Origin: Clostridia bacterium
Lineage (GTDB): Bacteria; Bacillota; Peptococcia; DRI-13; DTU073
Direction: 5' to 3'
Assembly (NCBI GenBank): GCA_012842035.1
Contig: DUTO01000145.1
Location: 1-28,302 of the forward strand
DNA: 28,302 nt
Shown piece by piece: positions 23,991-28,302 of this stretch. The position numbers and the translations under genes were made by a program. Position 1 is the stretch's first letter. Each line of letters opens with the position of its first letter. Under the pieces are notes generated by a model. That model made no database searches, was not told where the DNA came from, and saw only the letters and a list, made by a program, of their open reading frames with translations.

Positions 23991-25265
23991 TTGGACCCTG
24001 ATAGTAGTTACCAATTGTTATGTGTAGTGTTTTTTGTGTTACTGGCGTCATTTTTGATGATGGGCAAAACTGCTTTAAAGTCATTAAATAAGAAAAAATA
24101 TCAACTGGTGAATAGTGAGGAGAAGAATCCGAAAGTTCTTTTAGCAAATAAAATTATGGAAGAGCATCCGGATCTTTTTGTGGCTCTTTGCCTTGCTATT
24201 TTAACGTGTTGGTTTGTTGTGGCCAGCTTAGGAACAGTGGTGTTGACTAAGTATTGGGGGGAAAGCTGGGGAGTCTTTTGTTCTTTAGTGGTCTTAATGG
24301 CTATGTTTATGGTGATTGGTAAAATTATTCCTGAGGTTTTGGGTCAAAAGTATGCTACGCAAATTAGCTCATTTATTAGAGTGATACTGCTATTTAGGTA
24401 TCTGTTTTATCCTTTGACGAAGTCTTGGGTTGCCCTGAAACAGTTCGCTCAAAAGTTAATGGGCATAGAGAAAAGTTTGGCAGAAGAACGTAAATTTACT
24501 GAAGAAGAAATTATTAATATGGTGGCTTCGGGATTAGTACTTCCTGGCCAAAATGAAGGCATGATTAATCAAGTGGAGAAAACAATGTTACACGGGGTGA
24601 TTGAGTTTGCAGATATTGTAGTTAAAGAAGTCATGACTCCTCGCCCTGATATTATTGCCGTAGATAAAAATGTTTCTTATGAAGACTTGCTTAAGGTAAT
24701 TAAGGAAAAACAATTTTCACGCTTACCTGTTTATGAAGAGACTGTTGATAATATTTTAGGAGTTATGCATATTAAGGATTTAATTCTTCTTTTACCGGAG
24801 CAAAAAGAAGCTTTTTGTCTGGGAAAATATATTCGGCAGACTATTTTTGTCCCGGAAACCAAAAAAATTTCAGAATTATTTATGGTCATGAAGAAAGAAA
24901 AAATTCATTTAGTTATTGTTTTAGATGAATATGGTAGTACGGCTGGTATTGTTACATTAGAGGATCTTATTGAAGAAATCATGGGTGATATACAAGATGA
25001 GCATGACCGTGAAGAGCCGTTATTGCAACGTATTGATGACGATACAGTAGAGATTAAGGCGAGTATGAGGGTTGAAGACCTTAACGAGATTTTAGGTTTA
25101 AGCTTGAATTGTGAAGAAGCGGATACAGTTGGGGGATTGATTTTTGCAATTTTAGATCGTATTCCGGTAGAAGGTGATAAGCTGGAAATGGGGAATTTGG
25201 AATTGTTAGTTTGGGAAATGGAAGGTCATCGCATTGAGAAAGTGCATCTTCGTCAAATAAGCTAA
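23991..25265 (+). CDS. CNNM/HlyC-CorC family membrane protein (DUF21-CBS-CorC_HlyC)
   Basis: A 424-residue hemolysin/CNNM-type protein. About four hydrophobic segments in a DUF21 region (residues 6-24, 57-80, 88-112 and 124-145) are followed by a CBS pair (about 200-320; MTPRPDIIAVD, FSRLPVYEE, GVMHIKDLI, VLDEYGSTAGIVTLEDLIEEIMGDI) and a CorC_HlyC domain (about 340-420). Relatives transport or sense magnesium. Two DUF21 motifs differ from the usual: the SETAL-type motif reads GKTAL (K26) and the GEIIPK-type motif reads GKIIPE (K111, E115), so conserved glutamates are lysines. The TTG start has AGAGGAG about eleven bases upstream. It may be a non-transporting or altered-specificity member. Confidence 0.87.
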   Translation: MDPDSSYQLLCVVFFVLLASFLMMGKTALKSLNKKKYQLVNSEEKNPKVLLANKIMEEHPDLFVALCLAILTCWFVVASLGTVVLTKYWGESWGVFCSLVVLMAMFMVIGKIIPEVLGQKYATQISSFIRVILLFRYLFYPLTKSWVALKQFAQKLMGIEKSLAEERKFTEEEIINMVASGLVLPGQNEGMINQVEKTMLHGVIEFADIVVKEVMTPRPDIIAVDKNVSYEDLLKVIKEKQFSRLPVYEETVDNILGVMHIKDLILLLPEQKEAFCLGKYIRQTIFVPETKKISELFMVMKKEKIHLVIVLDEYGSTAGIVTLEDLIEEIMGDIQDEHDREEPLLQRIDDDTVEIKASMRVEDLNEILGLSLNCEEADTVGGLIFAILDRIPVEGDKLEMGNLELLVWEMEGHRIEKVHLRQIS

Positions 25266-25286
25266 ATTTTAGGGCAAAAAGAAAGT

Positions 25287-25416
25287 TGTGGATGAAAAAA
25301 CTGTGGATAATGTGAGTAACTCTGTGAATAATTGCGAAATAAGGTTTTAGGGTGTGGATAAAAAACTGGATAAAAACAGAGCTTGATTTGTGGGTAGTGT
25401 GGATAATTGTAGATAA
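25287..25416 (-). promoter_or_regulatory. DnaA-box cluster
   Basis: On the minus strand four exact TTATNCACA DnaA boxes are present, seen on the plus strand as TGTGGATAA at 25302-25310, 25353-25361 and 25398-25406 and TGTGAATAA at 25323-25331. Three more sites differ by one base: 25287-25295, 25311-25319 and 25408-25416. All point the same way. The rest of the 240-bp gap is AT-rich and holds a promoter but no gene. dnaA and dnaN are not in this window, so this may be a DnaA-binding control or titration cluster, or an origin-like site. Confidence 0.8.
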
Positions 25417-25431
25417 TAACTAAGCAGGGGG

Positions 25432-25460
25432 TTGTTAAATATTTCAGAATAGATTATAAT
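25432..25460 (+). promoter_or_regulatory. Promoter for the run of unrecognised genes
   Basis: TTGTTA at 25432-25437 and a perfect TATAAT at 25455-25460 with a 17-bp spacer. It begins 15 bp after the last DnaA-box-like site and lies about 45 bp before ATG 25506. A second TATAAT is at 25468-25473. Confidence 0.7.
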
Positions 25461-25505
25461 TGTCTTATATAATGATACATAATTAAAGAAGGGAAGGGAG
25501 AAACA

Positions 25506-25979
25506 ATGGAATCAAAGGATGGCTTGAATAAAGTGTTAAATGGAGAAAGTGGAAAAAGGGAAGTGGAAAGTGGTGAATTGACTAAAGTAAGTCGCAGAGA
25601 CAAGATAGGTAGAAGAGGTAGAAGAGTGTGGGAATTCAGAATAAGAGATAGAAGAGACCGAAGAAAGGAAAGAAGAGCCCAAGCAGCAAAAGCTGATGAG
25701 TTGGGGCAAGAAGCATTAGAGGGTAAATTGAAAGGTTCTGTAAATAAAGAGCAATTAATGGAAAGAATTAAGCGGAGTGATAGTCGAGGAGTTTTTTCAG
25801 ATCTGGAATTAAATGAACTGGCTGAATTTGAGGATAGTTGTTTTCAACATTTTGATTCAGAAATTACTGAGCAGAAAGATAATAAAAGAAGAGCATTGGG
25901 GGAGCGTCTGGATGAAGTTGATGCCGGAAAAACTCCGTCTCGTTTAAAAGATGAAAAAGATATAGATTTAATGCGTTAA
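25506..25979 (+). CDS. Unrecognised charged protein, arginine-rich N-terminal half (157 aa)
   Basis: I do not recognise this protein. It has about 39 Lys/Arg in 157 residues. The N-terminal half, especially residues 30-57, is arginine-dense (RRGRR, RDRRDRRKERR), while the C-terminal half is more acidic (ELNELAEFED). No membrane segment, signal peptide or known motif is seen, and the single CFQHF cysteine has no partner. GGGAAGGGAG precedes the ATG. It is the first gene after the DnaA-box cluster and its promoter, and 28 bp separate it from the next unrecognised gene. The composition would suit nucleic-acid or acidic-protein binding, which is only inference. Confidence 0.7.
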   Translation: MESKDGLNKVLNGESGKREVESGELTKVSRRDKIGRRGRRVWEFRIRDRRDRRKERRAQAAKADELGQEALEGKLKGSVNKEQLMERIKRSDSRGVFSDLELNELAEFEDSCFQHFDSEITEQKDNKRRALGERLDEVDAGKTPSRLKDEKDIDLMR

Positions 25980-26007
25980 TTTTAAAAAGAGAAGGAGGGG
26001 AAACACT

Positions 26008-26604
26008 ATGAAATTTGAAGATTCTCGGCAGAATTTCAAAAAAAAGGCCGAAGAAACATTAGAGAAAAACGGGTATGTGGGTATAAGTGAAAAAGGTTCA
26101 GAAGGAACGCGTAGAATAATGGGGACAAATGAGGTCATAGAAAAAGGAGAGACAGTTCCTCCTTTAGCCGAGACTTTGGCTAAGGTTCAGTCTAGGCAAA
26201 CAAGAAGGATAAAAATAAATAGATTAGAAATGAAAAAAATCAGGGCGCAAAGAGCAAAATCGAGAAAAGTAGTACGGGGTATGTTTAAACAACCAAAGAA
26301 GGTAAAGTTGAGCCGGCGGAGGCTGCAAAGACCGCGCAGTAATTGGGGAAGGCAAAAAAGAGCAAGACAAGAGGTGACCCCAAGTAAACCTGTAATTACC
26401 CGGGAACAACATAGAGCAGATTCGGACGCCATTGTCTATGGCAATTTAGGGAAAAAGACCAAAAGGTCACTTAAAGATTTTGAAAAAGCAGCACAGGAGA
26501 ATTATCTCAAGGAAAAAGCACAGGAGTTTTCCGATACAGAAGTATATGTTAAAAAAAACAAATCAAAACAGTCAAAGAAGCGAGATAGTCATGAAAGAGG
26601 ATAA
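26008..26604 (+). CDS. Unrecognised highly basic protein (198 aa)
   Basis: I do not recognise this protein. About 56 of 198 residues are Lys or Arg. A basic core at roughly residues 62-120 contains QTRRIKINRLEMKKIRAQRA and KLSRRRLQRPRSNWGRQKRA, and the C terminus ends in a lysine-rich KKNKSKQSKKRDSHERG stretch. No hydrophobic segment is present. The ribosome site AAGGAGG is strong. It shares an operon with the preceding gene and is followed by a terminator at 26657. The pattern resembles an unstructured nucleic-acid-binding protein, but there is no domain to name. A composition-driven false gene is unlikely given the strong ribosome site and the frame length. Confidence 0.7.
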   Translation: MKFEDSRQNFKKKAEETLEKNGYVGISEKGSEGTRRIMGTNEVIEKGETVPPLAETLAKVQSRQTRRIKINRLEMKKIRAQRAKSRKVVRGMFKQPKKVKLSRRRLQRPRSNWGRQKRARQEVTPSKPVITREQHRADSDAIVYGNLGKKTKRSLKDFEKAAQENYLKEKAQEFSDTEVYVKKNKSKQSKKRDSHERG

Positions 26605-26656
26605 GGAGCATCTTTCATCTTTTCAAAAGAAAAAGCTTAAAAAATTATTTTTAGAG

Positions 26657-26690
26657 AAGGGCTGTATTATGAAAAAATGCAGCCCTTTTA
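26657..26690 (+). terminator. Rho-independent terminator after the two basic-protein genes
   Basis: AAGGGCTG (26657-26664) pairs with CAGCCCTT (26680-26687) over a 15-base loop and is followed by a short T run. It separates the first two unrecognised genes from the next pair. Confidence 0.75.
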
Positions 26691-26729
26691 TACGATAAGT
26701 ACTTTCCCCATTTGCATTTTTGGTAAACA

Positions 26730-26758
26730 TGGAGAATTTTTTAAATATATGTTATAAT
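26730..26758 (+). promoter_or_regulatory. Putative promoter for the 357-residue protein gene
   Basis: A perfect TATAAT at 26753-26758 is preceded, 17 bp away, by TGGAGA (26730-26735), four of six bases of the -35 consensus. The preceding terminator and the 58-bp distance to ATG 26816 support it. Confidence 0.5.
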
Positions 26759-26815
26759 TGTGGTAAAGCAAAGCTAATTGATTAAGAATTAGTGGTGGGA
26801 GGAGGTTGAGGTAAA

Positions 26816-27889
26816 ATGGGTTTAAAGGATGAAGCAAAAGAGGTAGTTGATAATAGTAAACAAGTAGAAATAGAAGAACAAACTAAGCCCGGAATAATAG
26901 CAGAACTTATGGCTAAAGTGAATGATGCACTAGTAAATTGGGTTGATCGTAAAATGGCAGAAAAGCAAAAAGAACTTTGGAATATAGATAAACAAAATAT
27001 AACAGCTGGAATGAAGAATTTTGGAGATAAGGAAGCAGAAACACAAAAGGAATCAGACAAGTCTGCAAAAGAAGCAGAGAAGTCGAAAGAAGCAGAGAAG
27101 ACAGAGGAAGCAGAAACGCTAAAGGGAATAGAGAAGATAAAGAAAAAGTTTTTGGAACTAGATGCCAAAATGTTTAAAATAAAAGAAGAGTCGTTAGCCA
27201 ATTGGAATAATTGGCGTGAACGTGCTTTATTAAAGAAAATAGATTTAGCTATTCGCGAAGAAAGTCGTGCTCCTAATTATTTTAATTTAAGTGTTAGTCG
27301 TCATGCTGCCGCCGGAAGTTTTTTCCTAGAGGAAAGAGCCATAAATAATGCCTTTACGAAGTATAGAAATCAATTAGAGGAATATTTTAGTAAAGAGGAA
27401 ATTTATCAATTAAAATTAAAATTTCAAGAACGTGCCCGACTTATGGATGAACTGAGACAGGAAGGTTTGAATTTCAGAGTTGGAAAAATAAATAGATTAA
27501 AAACACTGGAAACCTATTTTGGTGTTAAATCTGCAGAAAGTATGCGTTTCTTTGATTTTTTAGAAATTGAATTAAAGGCTAAGCAAAGGGTTAGAGGCTT
27601 AGATAAAAGAATAGCTAATGAGCATAGGCTTGAAATTTCAGAGGATACGGTCAGGATAGGAACCGGAATACATAAAGAGAGGCAAGCCAGTCTCCAACAA
27701 TTTTGGACTAGAGCAGTTTTAAATGAGAAGGTGACTAAACCAAATTGGGAGGATAATGCTTATAGTGAAATGCTAAGGGATCCGAATTTGCCACCGGAGC
27801 AAAGTACTCTTGAGCAATTTGGGGATGATGTAGCTCGTGATAAGAAGGAGAATGATTCAAGGTCACAGGTAAATGAAGCAGTACGTTAA
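26816..27889 (+). CDS. Unrecognised coiled-coil-rich protein (357 aa)
   Basis: I do not recognise this protein. The N-terminal third contains a Glu/Lys/Ala-rich low-complexity stretch (about residues 70-112, with repeats of the form EAEKSKEAEKTEEAE) that should form a coiled coil or extended helix. The middle (about 125-285) is predicted helical and more ordered, with NWNNWRERALLKKIDLAIRE, SVSRHAAAGSFFLEERAINN and KLKFQERARLMDELRQEGLN. The C-terminal tail is polar and acidic, with LPPEQSTLEQFGDD. No signal peptide or membrane helix is seen. GGAGGAGG lies upstream of the ATG. It has its own promoter and precedes a further unrecognised gene after 60 bp. Confidence 0.75.
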   Translation: MGLKDEAKEVVDNSKQVEIEEQTKPGIIAELMAKVNDALVNWVDRKMAEKQKELWNIDKQNITAGMKNFGDKEAETQKESDKSAKEAEKSKEAEKTEEAETLKGIEKIKKKFLELDAKMFKIKEESLANWNNWRERALLKKIDLAIREESRAPNYFNLSVSRHAAAGSFFLEERAINNAFTKYRNQLEEYFSKEEIYQLKLKFQERARLMDELRQEGLNFRVGKINRLKTLETYFGVKSAESMRFFDFLEIELKAKQRVRGLDKRIANEHRLEISEDTVRIGTGIHKERQASLQQFWTRAVLNEKVTKPNWEDNAYSEMLRDPNLPPEQSTLEQFGDDVARDKKENDSRSQVNEAVR

Positions 27890-27949
27890 ATTTACTTTTG
27901 TCTTTTATTTTATTCCCCCGGTTGAAAAAAGAAAAAGGAGGTAAGGGAA

Positions 27950-28302
27950 TTGGGTTTACATGGTAGAGGAAGCTTGTTTGGAGATAAGCGTGACAACAGA
28001 AAAGAGTATAAGAGTATGGAATTATATGGTGGTCAGAAAGAGCCCTTTAGCAATAAAACAGGAGTATTTGATTGTGGGGATGAATTGTTCGGTAATTTAG
28101 GAATATTTGATAGGGTGAATGCGTGGCGCAAAACTAAACGTAAACAAAAACTGGAGAAGGTTCTTGAGGAGATAATTGATAAGGTTAATACTATTCCACG
28201 AGGCTTTGGCTCCTTACCGCAAAATAGAAATATTTCTCTGAATGGTTATTTTAATTATAAACGTTCTGATTTACAAGGTGAAGAGCATACTGCTGCTGCC
28301 AA
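27950..28302 (+). CDS. Unrecognised protein, N-terminal part (cut by window end)
   Basis: An open frame of 117 codons runs from TTG 27950 to the window edge with no stop. AAGGAGG ends eight bases before the TTG, an ideal ribosome site. The protein starts MGLHGRGSLFGDKRDNRKEY and contains two similar pieces, GVFDCGDELFGNLGIFD and a basic RVNAWRKTKRKQKLEKVLEEIIDKVN helix. I recognise no family. It continues the run of unrecognised genes beginning at 25506, and the full length is unknown. Confidence 0.65.
   Translation, partial: MGLHGRGSLFGDKRDNRKEYKSMELYGGQKEPFSNKTGVFDCGDELFGNLGIFDRVNAWRKTKRKQKLEKVLEEIIDKVNTIPRGFGSLPQNRNISLNGYFNYKRSDLQGEEHTAAA

Noticed and set aside
26591..26698. A 35-residue frame (MKEDKEHLSS...) after the 198-residue gene
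   Set aside because: It runs through the terminator hairpin at 26657-26690 and has no good ribosome site. The frame looks like chance.

Overview
The window looks like a chromosomal segment from an anaerobic, low-GC (roughly 40% by eye) Gram-positive bacterium of the class Clostridia, plausibly a Peptococcaceae- or Syntrophomonadaceae-like lineage. The reasons are a 2-oxoacid:ferredoxin oxidoreductase, the cdaA-cdaR-glmM block, the acpS-nnr-alr-mazEF order, the sbp/DUF881 genes, strong AAGGAGG-type ribosome binding sites, frequent TTG/GTG starts and TTA-rich leucine codons.

Layout. Positions 1-841: end of an oxidoreductase operon (beta-subunit tail, gamma subunit, FmdB-type zinc ribbon) closed by a terminator. 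1008-3381: a membrane-anchored D,D-carboxypeptidase and a Tat-signal D-aminoacylase, then a terminator. 3568-5133: an unrecognised 521-residue protein. 5154-7029 (minus strand): DUF881, small basic protein and DUF881 genes. 7272-15161: cdaA, cdaR, glmM, acpS, nnr and a fused murF-alr gene. These couple c-di-AMP signalling, amino-sugar supply, cofactor repair and D-Ala/D-Ala-D-Ala addition for peptidoglycan. 15211-15972: mazEF-type toxin-antitoxin pair with its own promoter and terminator. 16026-21161: class-I amidotransferase-like hydrolase, type II asparaginase, Tex and an amidohydrolase. 21200-23903: tsaE, tsaB, rimI and tsaD (tRNA t6A synthesis plus ribosomal protein acetylation). 23991-25265: a CNNM/HlyC-type membrane protein with unusual residues.

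25266-28302 is the least explained part. A 130-bp cluster of DnaA-box sequences (four exact TTATNCACA matches plus three with one mismatch, all in one orientation) is followed 15 bp later by a good promoter. That promoter leads into a run of at least four unrecognised genes for highly charged proteins, the last one cut by the window edge. This is the best candidate for an undescribed system. The other notable points are the MurF-Alr fusion at a place where a stand-alone alr is expected, and the charge-swapped DUF21 motifs of the CNNM protein.

No tRNA, rRNA, CRISPR array, insertion sequence or phage gene was recognised. No gene-free stretch exceeds 300 bp; the longest are 7030-7271 and 25266-25505.
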